Assembly (NCBI GenBank): GCA_029706075.1 | Contig: JAINUG010000023.1 | Location: forward strand, 1,703,501-1,767,500 | Origin: Aldrovandia affinis | Lineage: Eukaryota; Chordata; Actinopteri; Notacanthiformes; Halosauridae | Direction: 5' to 3' | DNA: 64,000 bases | Shown: positions 33,767-45,240 of the stretch, in pieces | How the letters are laid out: the number at the start of each line of letters is the position of its first letter | Numbering within the stretch: the stretch's first letter is position 1 | Program-made: the position numbers and the translations under genes | Notes under the pieces: model-generated | Told to the model about the DNA's origin: nothing | Seen by the model: only the letters and a program-made list of their open reading frames with translations | Database searches by the model: none

Positions 33767-34205
33767 TCTTCCGAGTTCTTTGTTACAAAATGATTGGAAT
33801 CGCTTGAGAAATGCTCAAACCCTGGTCCTTGAGTCGTGAAACCACAAACACGTTGATGTGCAAACCATCTCTCTTTGTTGTGAAATGAATGTTCCTACAT
33901 GACGCACTGCTGCCGGAAGGTGGCTGTCACCACTTTCTCAGGCTCAACACTGTTGTTTATGAATATATATTTATATATAAATAACAATGAAACAATGACA
34001 CAATTGGAATTGAACGTAGTATTTTATATAATCAGCACCAGTCACATACTTTGATTGTTATTGTGATCTGTGGTATACATTTCTATAAAACAGAGCAGAG
34101 GGATTTTTCTCTTTCCTCTAGATGTAGAGGCTTAATTTATGATGACAGTCTTCAGACATCAGGAGTAGATTGTGAATGTGTGTAGGTAATGTATGTGCCC
34201 TACTT
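33767..34205 (+). repeat. X half-unit 4, truncated
   Basis: The lead segment is present, but homology with X3 stops within CCCTACTTG at 34205. It jumps into the middle of a tRNA-Cys sequence, so micro-exon, first tRNA and spacer are missing. Confidence 0.8.
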
Positions 34206-34273
34206 GTGTAGCCCAGTGATAGAGCCTTTGACTGCAGCTCAAGAAATCACAGGTTCAAATCTTCATGCCCCCT
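34205..34273 (+). pseudogene. 5'-truncated tRNA-Cys at the array breakpoint
   Basis: It starts at TGTAGCCCAGTGATAGAGCC, lacks the 5' acceptor strand, and has GCA in loop CTGCAGC. It matches the 26530 copy with extra changes (CTTTG, GAAATCAC). The junction with the X4 lead lies in its acceptor stem. Confidence 0.7.
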
Positions 34274-34574
34274 TAAAACCAATGTAGCTTTCCTCATTCA
34301 TGTTTTGTCGGAGTATCTGGTGCGTGTGAAGAATCTGTAGAATGCTGGAGAGGTATTAATGTTAAAATCCTCCTGACAGAAAGGCTTGTGCTCCTGTGGC
34401 AGGTGATGGCGTCTGACAGGGAGACCTCAGCGTGTCACTGCCCCCCGGTCTCGGTCACGTCAGGTCACAGCTGACCCTCTGCAGTCAAATAACAGGGCCA
34501 GGGGTCAAGTGTGTGTGTGTGTGTGTCACGTCAGGTCACAGCTGACCCTCTGCACTCAAATAACAGGGCCATGG

Positions 34575-34756
34575 GTGGGGGTGTGTGAGCGTGAGTGTGT
34601 GTCTGTGTGCACTTGCGTGTGTGTGCCTGTGTGTGTATGCTGTGCGTGCAAGTCTGTGTGCGCTTGTGCGTGTGTTTGTACATGCATGTGTGAGTTCATG
34701 CATATGTGTGTATGTGTATATGTTCATGCATATGTGTGTGCGTGTGTGTGTGTTCC
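34575..34756. repeat. TG-rich microsatellite
   Basis: Imperfect TG runs with GC and ATG interruptions. Apparent open frames here are artefacts of the repeat. Confidence 0.85.
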
Positions 34757-34791
34757 ATCGCAGGATGGAAATAATAACCCTTTCCTCCCAG

Positions 34792-34935
34792 CATCCCCCT
34801 CTCCATAGAGCCACACAACATCCCCTTCTCCATAGTGACACATCATCCCCCTCTCCATAGAGCCACACATCATCCCCCTATCCATAGAGCCACACATCAT
34901 CCCCCTCTCCATAGAGCCACACAACATCCCCCTCT
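34792..34935. repeat. 27-bp minisatellite
   Basis: About five units of ATCCCCCTCTCCATAGAGCC plus CACACATC, with one variant unit (CATAGTGACAC). Confidence 0.85.
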
Positions 34936-36305
34936 TAAACTAGGCACAAACAAATAGTTCTGGCATAAAAGGCGGCTTGTTAGGACTGAATAAACCAAAT
35001 TAGCCAATGCCACGCTATAAGAAAGTGACATAAATCAAAATATTTTATACAACTATTATACTCATTTTATACAGCATCTGTACGAGGTATTTTATGAAAA
35101 CAAAGGATTCAATTCATTATTGTGTGTCTGGCCTAACCTACGGTATTGCTCAGCTAGTTAAGAACAGTGAGGGAGTTAATGGCTCATTCACTTACAAAAC
35201 TTGCTTTGGGCAAGTTATCTTAATAAATGTGAATGGAGAGTCAAAGAAGAAAATATTTCAGTAAATTAAGCTTATTTAAACTCCTAAAAGAAGCATAAAT
35301 AATAAGAACTAAAATCTGGTATCACATATTTTTTGTCTCATTAATGCTATTTATGTGTAGCATAAACTGGTGTTTTTAATTCCTTCACTGTGCCGTGTAC
35401 ATAATTGTGTACGCATGGGTAATCAATTTAAAAGGTAAAAGTAAAGTTCTCTTCTGTACATTGTATTGAGCTGTCAAGAAGTAAAAAAAGAGAAAGAGGG
35501 ATTTTCTGTTTTACCTTTTGTCAATAAGGTGTTCAGGGGAAATTCAATGGCTTAATCGTTCAGTAATTAAAACAATTGGACAATTAACCTGCTGTCCCCG
35601 GTGATGTGGATGAAAAGAAGAGAGTTATTAGCCCGATTTGCCAACAGCCCATTTGAGGTGAACGGAGTTCCTGCTTCTGAAGAGAAATGAGCCACGCACA
35701 CACAGTTCTGGAACTTTCTGAAGGAAGTGTTGGGGGGGGAGAGAAGGCTTTCAGGCTGCCATTTTGTTCTTCTCCCTCACCTGACCCCAGCCCGGCCCAC
35801 GGTAATGGCCGCAGACTCTCCCTCTTGCCTGGGCGCCAAGACATCTTTTATTCATGGCGTTCCGAGGCGAAATGGTGAGATAAACGCAGGGCAGCTGGAA
35901 CATGCGGAAAGGACGTGCTGCCTGCTCTTGACTACGGTTTTACGCGAAGGAGATGCAGGCTAGTCTTTCAAACAGACAATTCCAGCATCTCGGGCATCTC
36001 AATTAGGCATCTCAATTGTCCGTCGTATTCACACCTTGAGAACAACCCTCTGGGCGGTGACGATCATTAGTCAAATAGAGAATGGCAGGTCTTGCCCCAC
36101 GTCTACGACCCTGCGTACGACCCTTCCCGACCAGTCACTGAAAATGCATTTTTTAATTGTCAGAAATGGGGCAAACTGGATATAACTGAAGCCTTGTCAA
36201 GAACACACTGAACCCAGAACTGGGTTGTGTTTGGGCTAATTAAAGGGCCCAATAACTAATTGTTAAAGGGCCAATTAAAAAAACATTTGCATACTTAATA
36301 TATAA

Positions 36306-36456
36306 TATATGCCATTTAGCAGACGCTTTTATCCAAACAGACTTACAGAACTGAATACTGAATTTTTCAGTATATGTGGTCCCAATGGGAATTGAACCCA
36401 TAACCTAAGCATTGTCAAAGCCATGCTCTACCTACTGAGCCACACAGAACCACTAC
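36306..36456 (-). repeat. tRNA-derived SINE
   Basis: On the minus strand: box A TGGCTCAGTAGGTAGAGCATGG, box B GGGTTCAATTCCCATTGGGACC, and tail ending AGCGTCTGCTAAATGGC. Confidence 0.8.
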
Positions 36457-37054
36457 CTCTCAAAGCTCTTTCCACTACATTTTGTTGTAAAATTTCAAAC
36501 AATTAATTTACTAAGTGAAACAAAATAAATTTAGCGCTCTGAGGTATTGAGGATGGACAGGCAAACCGAACCAAGCCAAACACCATAACCTCAATGTGAG
36601 GGTAACGACAGGACTGTAACTCGTAAAAGGATTGTTTGTGACCGTGATCATTCAACACAACCTATTTGACAATATTCCTCTCACACTGAAAATGAATTTA
36701 ACAGCTTTTTTCCATGAAAAGCAGATTTCCCATGGCAATACGTGTCACAGCAAACTGTTTTGATAATTGTTTTAATTAACAGTCATTTTTTGGCTGCAAA
36801 GATGACACAGACTGAAATTGCAAGTAAGAGAACCGTGTTTAGAGTGAAGTTTAAAATGGCTTCAAAGTGTGTGATTTGCAAAGTGAAAAAAATAAGAACA
36901 TCAAACTAGTGTCACAGGGAGCTGAGAGCAGGCTGTCAGAGAAGGGGAATTATTCATTGACATTTCCTTTCCCTGCACCCTCAGCCCAAAACTAATACAA
37001 ACTCCACATCTGCAGCTGAAAATGTCTCCCCTTTAACTGAACTGGCCAAGATAA

Positions 37055-37505
37055 CCATGCGTGCGTGTGTGTGTGTGACTGTGTGTGTGTACGTGTGCGT
37101 GTGTCTATGTGTGCGTGTGTGTGCATGTGTATATGTATGCGTGTGTGTGTATGTATACATGTGTGAGTGTGTGTGTGTGTGTGTGTGAATGTGTGAGTGT
37201 TTGGGTGCCCGTATGAGTGTGTGAGTATGTAGGTGTGTGTGTGTGTGTGTGTGTGTGAGTGTGGGCTGGTGTGTGTGTGTGTGTGTGTATGCTGGTGTGT
37301 GAGTGTGTGTGTGTGTGCTGGTGTGTGAGAGTGTGTGTGTGCGTGCTGGTGTGTGTGTGTGTGTATGCTGGTGTGTGAGTGTGTGTGTGTATGCTGGTGT
37401 GTGAGAGTTTGTGTGTGTGCGTGCTGGTGTGTGTGTGTGTGGTGTGTGTGTGTGTGTGTGTGTGTGTGCTGGTGTGTGCGAGTGTGTGTGTGCGAGTACA
37501 TGTGT
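37055..37505. repeat. Long TG microsatellite
   Basis: About 450 bp of TG on the + strand, broken by regular CTGG and GAG interruptions that form higher-order units of roughly 25-40 bp. The long His/Thr-rich and Cys/Val-rich open frames in it are not genes. Confidence 0.9.
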
Positions 37506-38806
37506 GTGGCCTCTCACAAGCTCCATGGGGGAGCCAGGCTTCACATGCCCTGTCAGAAAGCACAGCTACATGAGTCTAGGCTGAATGGATCAACTTTCCA
37601 GCTGTATCCAGTAAATCGATAATTGTAAAATGTATGCTGTGCTATTTAAACTGAGAAAGGGAGCAAGTAAACATACACCAAAGCCCAGGGTAATGTAAAG
37701 CTTCATATCAGATTTTTTCCAAGTTCTTCCGAGTTCTTTGTTACAAAATCATTGGAATCGCTTAAGAAAGTGCTCACAACCTAGTCCTTGAGTCCTGAGA
37801 CTACAAACACTTGGGTGTGCAAACCATCTCTCTTTGTTGTGAAATGAATGTTCCTACATGACGCACTGCTGCCGGAAGGTGGCTGTCACCACTTTCTCAG
37901 GCTCAACTGTGTTGTTTATGAATACATATTTATATATTAATAATAATTACACAATAACACAATTGGAATTGAACGTACTATTTTATATAATCAGCACCAG
38001 TCACATACTTTGAGTGTTATTGTGATCTGTGGTATACATTTGTATAAAACAGAGCAGAGGGATTTTTCTCTTTCCTCTCAATGTATTGGTTTAATTTATG
38101 ATGACAGTCTTCAGACATCAGGAGTATATTTGTGAATGTGTTGTGTAGATAATGTATGTGCCCTACTTGCTTTTTTTCTTTACAATTTTTTGTGATTTTC
38201 TTTCTGGGGAATATTGCTGAAGAGGTGAGACATAAAGCAACAGCGTTTGCAAATATTTAAGCTATTATAAATATTCACAAGAGTATATTTGTGAATGTGT
38301 TGTGTAGATAATGTATGTGCTATTGTAGGATGTTGGTTCTACAACACACACTTCATACCATTTGAATTGAATTTATAATTATATATATATATATGGATTT
38401 TTTATATGAATAGATTCTTTTTTTGTCACACATGATTTACAGTTTCGAGCAGATTTTGAGGAATTTCATGTAGCAGTGGAAGAGACAGACTTATTTACTT
38501 TATTTAGGCAATCAAAGGGAATAAGTTTTCTTCTGTGAAACAGTTTTCTTCTGTGAGAAGTAAGAAGTTATTATTCTTCCGGTAAAATTTTTGTATAAAT
38601 TACACATTTTATACTCTCAGACCAGACCGGATCTAGACAATCTGTGAGATAAAGCAAGAACCTTTTTTTTTTTTTTTTTTCATTGGACAATTGCAAATCA
38701 TCGACACCCTTGCTAATTACAACACTTCCTTCACGTACATTAGGTTTGCCGCTGCAAAGTGTTTGCCTAACTTTCTACGACTTCCCTTTTCCGAAGCCCA
38801 GAGAGG

Positions 38807-38812
38807 TATAAG
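38807..38812 (+). promoter_or_regulatory. TATA box of sulfotransferase copy D
   Basis: TATAAG, 181 bp before the ATG at 38988, as in copy C. Confidence 0.6.
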
Positions 38813-38987
38813 AGGAGGTGCAGACACGTCGAGAGATCACACTTCCTCGCTCACTGCTGAAGACAGCCCTCCACTGGTGACCAGAACAAAACACTACTTT
38901 GCCTGTGACTAGACAGACAGACAGCCGCTCGCAACAGACCAGAGGAACCTGCATCCATTCATCCGTGAACAGAAAATCTGCTTGAAA

Positions 38988-41840
38988 ATGCCCCAGGACG
39001 TACAGCTCATTCATTCCTACAATGGCATCCCCTTTCCCACCAGGGTGTCGATCGATCGGCTACGCACCCTGGACAGATTCGATGCCAGAGAGGACGACGT
39101 GCTGCTGGTCTCCTACCCCAAATCAGGTAAGCGCCATCCTTACCAATTTAATCTGGGATCAAGCTGTGCTCTGAACTCCTACAATTAGGCAGCAGTGTGG
39201 TGGCCGAGGGCTCCTGCTGATTACAGTACAGTACAGTACATTGGCTGAACACAACTAACGCAGTTGTTTCAATGGATTCCTCAGTGTATTTAAGAAACAA
39301 TTAAAAATATCTGTGTTTTGTTTGCTCATGTTTCTCACAGCTGCAGGAAGAGGTGTCTTGTTTGTTCAGAAAGCTCTTCTCAACGATATGGTTACTGTGT
39401 CCTTTCAGGTACTCACTGGCTGGCAGAGATCTTGAAGAACCTGTACCACTGCCGTAGTCCGACACATCCCACCGGGCAGGTGACCCTCACCCAGCCCCTG
39501 GAGTTCCAAGACCCCTCCAAGCTCGCTGAGCTGAAGAACCTCCCCAGCCCAAGGTTGATCCCCACACACCTGCCCAAAAACATGGTGCCCAGGGAGCTCC
39601 AGACCAAACAGTGCAAGGTAAGCCTCTCAACCCCACCATTCAGAGCCAATGATGAAATGGCACAGCGCTTGTGGAAAGAGACAGCATGCAAAATGGAGGA
39701 ATGCCTACTTCTACAATCCAGACCCACTACACTTAGCAAGACAGTGCACTCTGCTTTTAAGAACCAATGATATAAGTCTCAATGTTTTAAGACATTAACA
39801 AACCTTTGGGACCAGCCATTATAAACCAGTATGAAATGCTCAACTTACATTTATTAGAGTCTTATAAAGAGGATAAAATGTGCAGGCACTTATAAAGGAA
39901 GTGCACAGCCATGAAATAGTGGGCTGAGGGTTAATTGAGACAAGATAACCATTTTGTGAAAACCTTCATTAAATGCGTTAAAAGGAAATTCATAACAACC
40001 CTGCCATCGGGAACACTGCCAACAGTGCAGCCTTTACTCTTCTGTTGAATATCATAATTAAAAACTGCTTCAAATTTGACCAAAAATAAGTTGTGTGCCT
40101 TTCCTGGTTAGGTATCTGTTTCATGACAATCATTATGGGGTGTGGTATTTTACCAGCTTTCTGAGTGTGTGCTCTTGCATCTGTCCGTCCAGGTGATCTA
40201 CGTGATCAGGAATCCTAAGGACACAGCCGTGTCAATGTTTCACTACTATCAGCAGAACCCTCACCTGCCCAAGGTGGACAAGTGGGCCACCTTCCTGGAC
40301 ATGTTCTTGAAAGGAGAAGGTACGCATAGTGCTACAAAAAACCTCAAACACATCTGTCTTAGAAGCAGGCTAACAGAAAGCATGATCATGCAGCAATTTA
40401 ACGTAGTGGTTGGTTGGCTGGGCTCAGGTTACGAGCACTGTGGGTTGCAATGCTTTACAGAACCTGCTGTTCTACCCTTTAGTGAGTTGCTTAATCTCTA
40501 ATGCACCCAAAAGTAGTAAAACCCCAGGTACTGAAATGGGTTTAGTTACAGAATATGGGACATTTAAAGCTGTGAATGATAATTAACACGTACAAAGCAT
40601 GTTTGTCGAACAAATAAATGAATGTTATTCTCTAATGTTGTTTACTTTGTTGCATGGAGTCAAGATAAGATTTTAACATGTCTCTTTCCTTGCAGTGGTG
40701 TATGGCTCTTGGGTTGACCATCTACTCAGCTGGGAGAGAAATGATAATGGAAATACACTCTTTGTGTACTATGAATCCTTGAAAAAGGTGGGTCTGAAAT
40801 TAAGTCAAAGAATATCCATAAACATGGCCAATGGTAGAATCATTACATTTTTATATTGATAATTGAGCAATAAAGAGCCAATAATAGTGGAAGTGCAACA
40901 AGTTTTTCAATGTCATGTATAAGTGCAAAAACTAACTGAAAATGTGTCTTCTCTCAGGATCTCCCGAAATGCGTCCAAGAGATCAGCGAGTTTTTGGGTG
41001 TCAGGGTCACCGAGGACCAGGTGAGAGAAATCTCAAAGAAGTCCTCCTTCAGGGATGAAAGCGAGAGTGGAGAAGGAGAAGGAGCGGTCAGATGCCAACC
41101 ACACTGTGTGTGCCCTGACGTCTGACAGGAAGCTTATCTTCAGGAAAGGTGAGGGATCCTCATCCAGCACAATCACATCATACAGTAGCCTGCACATTAA
41201 AGATGAAAGATTTAAGTGGATTGCATTTAAGCCCTTAATGCAATCCACTACTATCCACGTTCTATTATTTATTATTATTATTATTATTATTAAATAATAA
41301 TAATAATAGTAAAAAAATGATTAATATTGATAATAATTGCTTTTGACTCATGTGACTACAATCCTAGCACATTACTGCAGAAGCAATAATGTGGGACATG
41401 TGGGACTCTCTTTTAATGATGGAAAATGATCAGGCACAGGACAATGAGAAGTTTTTTTTGCTCTATCATGTTCAGTATTTATTAATAATTTGTAAAAAAA
41501 TAGTGATGAATTTGCCATAGAGAAATGCGGTCTGCAATTGCACACAACGTGGTAACTGTGATGTGGTATTTATCCAGAGTCCAGCACTAGGTGCCCATTA
41601 ATAGTAGGGCACATGTAACTTGAACTGTAATTGTAGGAAAATAAAAGGTTGATTGTTAATACTGTCCAAAACTTTTTTGAATGTAAAATAAATGTAGGTG
41701 ATTTTATTTGTGCCCACTCAGGTGCTGTCGGTGACTGGAAAAACCACTTCACCCAAGACCAGAATTCCCAATTTGAAGCACTACTCGGGGAGAAGATCAA
41801 CTCCAGTGAGCTAGCCAGCAGTGTGGAGTATGAGTGCTAA
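38988..41840 (+). pseudogene. sult6b1-like: SULT6B1-like copy D, frameshifted in exon 5
   Basis: Exons 38988-39126, 39409-39617, 40193-40319, 40696-40787, 40958-41148 and 41722-41840. Exon 5 is 191 nt instead of 193: a GA is missing near 41054, after residue 221 (Phe-Arg). The new frame runs 23 codons to a TGA at 41123-41125, giving about 244 residues without the RKGAVGDWK PAPS motif, which forms part of the cofactor site. Exons 1-4 and all splice sites remain intact and the promoter matches copy C, so transcription may persist. The stop lies in the penultimate exon more than 20 nt before its end, near the limit where nonsense-mediated decay acts. A sequencing or assembly error cannot be excluded. 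Confidence 0.8.
41263..41305. repeat. TTA/TAA microsatellite in intron 5, copy D
   Basis: Same element as in B, with TTA units turning into a short TAA run. Confidence 0.7.
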
Positions 41841-42351
41841 CACATTGTGAAATGACACTTGTGTACACTGTACATTGATATTATGATTCACTTCATACCA
41901 TGAACTCTGCTTTTGTTAAGCACTGTAAATTTAAATACATATATATATATAGTAGTTGTGTTTTGTATTGCATCTGTATAAATCCCTAATATATTGCTTT
42001 ACTATTTACTATTAATGTACTTTTTTTTTTTAAGTTACATGTTTATTTTTAATTTATTACTGTTTATTTATTTGGTTGTTGAACATTTAAGTTACCATTA
42101 TTACTATAAAAGTACTTAATTTGATGAACATTCCATGATCACACTGTGTTACTATACTACACAATTGTAATAGTAGTGTTGACTGCACTTTACTTTAATG
42201 TACTGACGTGTTGTATGGTATAGTGCAAAGTGCTTGCACTGTACAATGACTATTCTTAAAAATATATTTTTAAACATACATCTATTGGTCTTATTTTATT
42301 ACCATAACTGTGCATGCACAGTGACTTCTTGAGGAGGACATGGTGTAAGGC

Positions 42352-43114
42352 CAGTAGCGGCTGGTGACCAAAAGGTTTGGTGAAGCAACCACCCAAGCAA
42401 CCCCCCCACCCTGTTTTTAAAACAGCACTCACTGTCTTTATACATGTTGTGGTGTCCCTAGGGGTTGGGCGACACTCACGGACCTTGCAGAGGGCGTAGG
42501 CAGGTTAAATAACTCAGAGGAGGCAGTATTACAAACGAAACAATAATTGAATAAACTGATTTCAACAAACACAAAAGGGGTGGGGTCTTCGGGGGAATAC
42601 AAACACATAAAATCCACTATCTTTACTCGTCGTTGTTGTCCAAAATCCAATGTCGCAATCCAGGTCAGTTCCGTAATCCAGTCCAGTAGTCGATACACAA
42701 AGTGGGGTCCTCAAACAATCCAGGTCAAAACACACTCCAAACAATTCTCTCCAAATCTCTTTTCAAATCTCTTTTCAAATCCCTCTCCACAACAGCCAAC
42801 CTATTCCCTCCCAGTGTAACACAAACAAGTCCCTTAAATAGGCCTCCAACTGGCCTTCAGCTGTCCGCAGTCCAAGTTGCTTGACTTTGTTCAAGTGCGG
42901 GACTGCGGCCTGCTGGGAACCGTAGTTCTTCTGTTTCCTCCAGTGGGTCCCAAGAATGAAAGGGCCAGGCAGCCATTTTCTCATCCTGCCCCTTGGGATG
43001 CCACAAAGTATAAACAGCATATCATTTCACAGATAAACCCAGCATATTATGTCCATGAGATTTTATTCAAAAGACAAGTAACTGACATAACAACCTCTCT
43101 TCTTATCAAATTAC
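42352..43114 (+). mobile_element. hAT-like terminus, truncated, copy D
   Basis: As in B and C, starting CAGTAGCGGCTGG. Confidence 0.55.
42432..43017 (-). mobile_element. 586-bp LTR-like insert, copy D
   Basis: Same length and ends as in B and C. Confidence 0.5.
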
Positions 43115-43294
43115 TGGTCAAATTATTTTATTTTATTAAAGCCTGATCACCCTTTAGAACCAATTTCCAGCTGTATCCAATAAATCGATAATATGTCAAA
43201 TGTACACTGCTATTTAAACTGAGTAAGGGGGCAAGTAAACATGCACCAAAGACCAGGGTAATGTAAATCTCTGATCATCATATCAGATTTTTCC

Positions 43295-43414
43295 CACGGT
43301 AGCCAACAGGTAGTGGTTCTGTGTGGTTCAATTCCCATTGGGACCACAAATGCTGAAAAATGTATGCATTCAGTACTGTAAGTTGCTTTGGTTAAAAGCG
43401 TTTGCTAAATGGCA
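43295..43414 (+). repeat. tRNA-derived SINE, 5' shortened, copy D
   Basis: Same truncated SINE as at 25452. Confidence 0.7.
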
Positions 43415-44202
43415 CATGAAGAGCACAACTCTGATCCAATGCAGCTCAGCAAGTGGACTGCTAGCTAAAAGAAGTAGCAGCTGGCATTACACGCTTGGAA
43501 GGAAGGGAAGATCAAAGGGTCCGCCGACTGATCGCTGATCTGCCAGATTTGGGTGCAACAAGACCATGGGTGCATTCAGGACCGAATTGATTTACTCTTC
43601 CGAGTTCTTTGTTACAAAATGATTGGAATCGCTTGAGAAATGCTCAAACCCTGGTCCTTGAGTCGTGAAACCACAAACACGTTGATGTGCAAACCATCGC
43701 TCTTTGTTGTGAAATGAATGTTCCTACATGACGCACTGCTGCCGGAAGGTGGCTGTCACCACTTTCTCAGGCTCAACACTGTTGTTTATGAATATATATT
43801 TATATATAAATAACAATGACACAATAACACAATTGGAATTGAACATAGAATTTTATATAATCAGCACCAGTCACATACTTTGATTGTTATTGTGATCTGT
43901 GATATACATTTCTATAAAACAGAGCAGAGGGAGTTTTCTCTTTCCTCTAGATGTAGAGGCTTAATTTATGATGACAGTCTTCAGACATCAGGAGTAGATT
44001 GTGAATGTGTGTAGGTAATGTATGTGCCCTACTTGCTTTTTTCTTTACAGTTTTTTGTGATTTTCCTTCTGGGGACCATTGCTGAAGAGGTGAGACATAA
44101 AGCAAATCTTTAAGCTGTTATTTTATTTGTATATGCAGTCACCGGACTATGTGAGAGTCAAAAGTAATCATATCCAAATCTAATCAAGTTAGTTGTATAA
44201 AG

Positions 44203-44273
44203 GGGGGTATAGCTCAGTGGTAGAGCATTTGACTGCAGATCAAGAGGTCCCAGGTTCAACTCCAGGTGCCCCT
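44203..44273 (+). tRNA. tRNA-Cys (GCA), one base short
   Basis: 71 nt: one C is missing from the 3' acceptor strand. Otherwise as the 18211 copy. Confidence 0.55.
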
Positions 44274-44380
44274 TAAAACCAATCTTGCTTTACTCATTCA
44301 CATTTTGTTCATAATTAAATTGATATCCGGTACTGGCAAAATTTCTGTGTAAAACCAAGGATTTCATTCAAGGGCAAAAT

Positions 44381-44452
44381 ATCTGTATAGCTCAGTGTTA
44401 GAGCATTTGACTGCAGATCAAGAGGTCCCAGATTCAAGTCTTGATGCACCCT
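44381..44452 (+). pseudogene. tRNA-Cys pseudogene without acceptor 5' strand
   Basis: The 5' end reads ATCTGTA instead of GGGGGTA, so the acceptor cannot pair. The D-loop has GTGTTA. The anticodon loop and box B remain. Confidence 0.65.
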
Positions 44453-44549
44453 TAAAACCAATGATACATTGCCCATATATATTTTTGATAAATATATTGG
44501 TATCAAAAATGTATAGATTTTTTCTTTGCAATGAAATGATTTGAAAAAT

Positions 44550-44590
44550 GGGGGTAAAGCTCAGTGGTAGCTAAAATCCTGGTGTCCCCT
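44550..44590 (+). pseudogene. 41-nt tRNA-Cys fragment lacking the anticodon arm
   Basis: Same form as at 16631. Confidence 0.75.
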
Positions 44591-44689
44591 TAACAGCAAT
44601 GTTAATTAACCCAATTCAATTTTGTTCTATATATATTGATATCAACCATTTCAAGATTTTTTCTTAGTAATGAACACATTTGGTTACGT

Positions 44690-44761
44690 GGGGGTATAGC
44701 TCAGTGGTAGAGCATTTGACTGCAGATCAAGAGGTCCCAGGTTCAACTCCAGGTGTCCCCT
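44690..44761 (+). tRNA. tRNA-Cys (GCA)
   Basis: 72 nt. GGGGGTA pairs with TGTCCCC through an extra G-T wobble. GCA anticodon, A51-A63 mismatch. Confidence 0.65.
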
Positions 44762-44860
44762 TAAAACCAATCTTGCTTTACTCATTCACGTTTTGTTCAT
44801 AATTAAATTGATAGCCGGTACATAAAAAAACTAAATTCTAATCAAGTTTGTAGTATGAAG

Positions 44861-44932
44861 GGGTGTGTAGCCCAGTGGTAGAGCATTTGACTGCAGCTCA
44901 AGAGGTCCCAGGTTCAAATCCATGTGCCCCCT
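44861..44932 (+). tRNA. tRNA-Cys-like (GCA), degenerate
   Basis: Starts GGGTGTG, loop CTGCAGC, T-stem CCAGG/CCATG. Confidence 0.45.
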
Positions 44933-45028
44933 TAAAACCAACGTAGCTTTTCTCTTTCACGTTTTGTTCATAATTAAATTGATATCCGGTATGGCAAAAT
45001 TTCTGTGTAATGGACGGAGTTCCACAAT

Positions 45029-45100
45029 GGGAGTATAGCTCAGTGGTAGAGCATTTGATTGCAGATCAAGAGGTCCCAGATTCAAATCCTGATGCACCCT
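45029..45100 (+). tRNA. tRNA-Cys-like (GCA), degenerate
   Basis: Starts GGGAGTA. The anticodon loop is TTGCAGA, with position 32 changed to T. The acceptor has an A-A mismatch. Confidence 0.45.
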
Positions 45101-45199
45101 TAAAACCAATGATACATTGCCCATATACATTTTTTTAATAAATATATTGGTATCAAAAATGTATAGATTTTTTCTTTGTAATGAAATGATTTGAAAAAT

Positions 45200-45240
45200 G
45201 GGGGTAAAGCTCAGTGGTAGCTAAAATCCTGGTGTCCCCT
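45200..45240 (+). pseudogene. 41-nt tRNA-Cys fragment lacking the anticodon arm
   Basis: Same form as at 16631; the last of the series. Confidence 0.75.

Larger units (their letters stand above)
34310..37596. other. Unrelated 3.3-kb segment inside the array
   Basis: It replaces most of an X half-unit between copies C and D. Contents: a 46-bp direct repeat (34455-34500 and 34526-34571), TG-rich repeats, a 27-bp minisatellite, a single-copy stretch 34936-36300, a minus-strand SINE, another single-copy stretch 36459-37054, and a long TG microsatellite. No gene is supported. A moderately GC-rich part (35580-35960) could be a conserved non-coding block. Confidence 0.7.
37597..43596 (+). repeat. 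Y half-unit D (carries sulfotransferase D)
   Basis: Array homology resumes at CCAGCTGTATCCAGTAAATC. The unit then follows C closely, with an extra TTTTCTTCTGTGAAACAG duplication near 38530. It carries the 586-bp insert and a SINE at 43295-43414. Confidence 0.85.

Noticed and set aside
36981-37622. Long His/Thr-rich and Cys/Val-rich open frames
   Set aside because: They are translations of the TG/CA microsatellite in several frames at once; no start context, domain or conservation.
18211-44761. Functional link between tRNA-Cys and sulfotransferase through sulfur metabolism
   Set aside because: The only evidence is linkage, which shared duplication explains; cysteine charging and PAPS-dependent sulfation have no direct common step that would need physical linkage.
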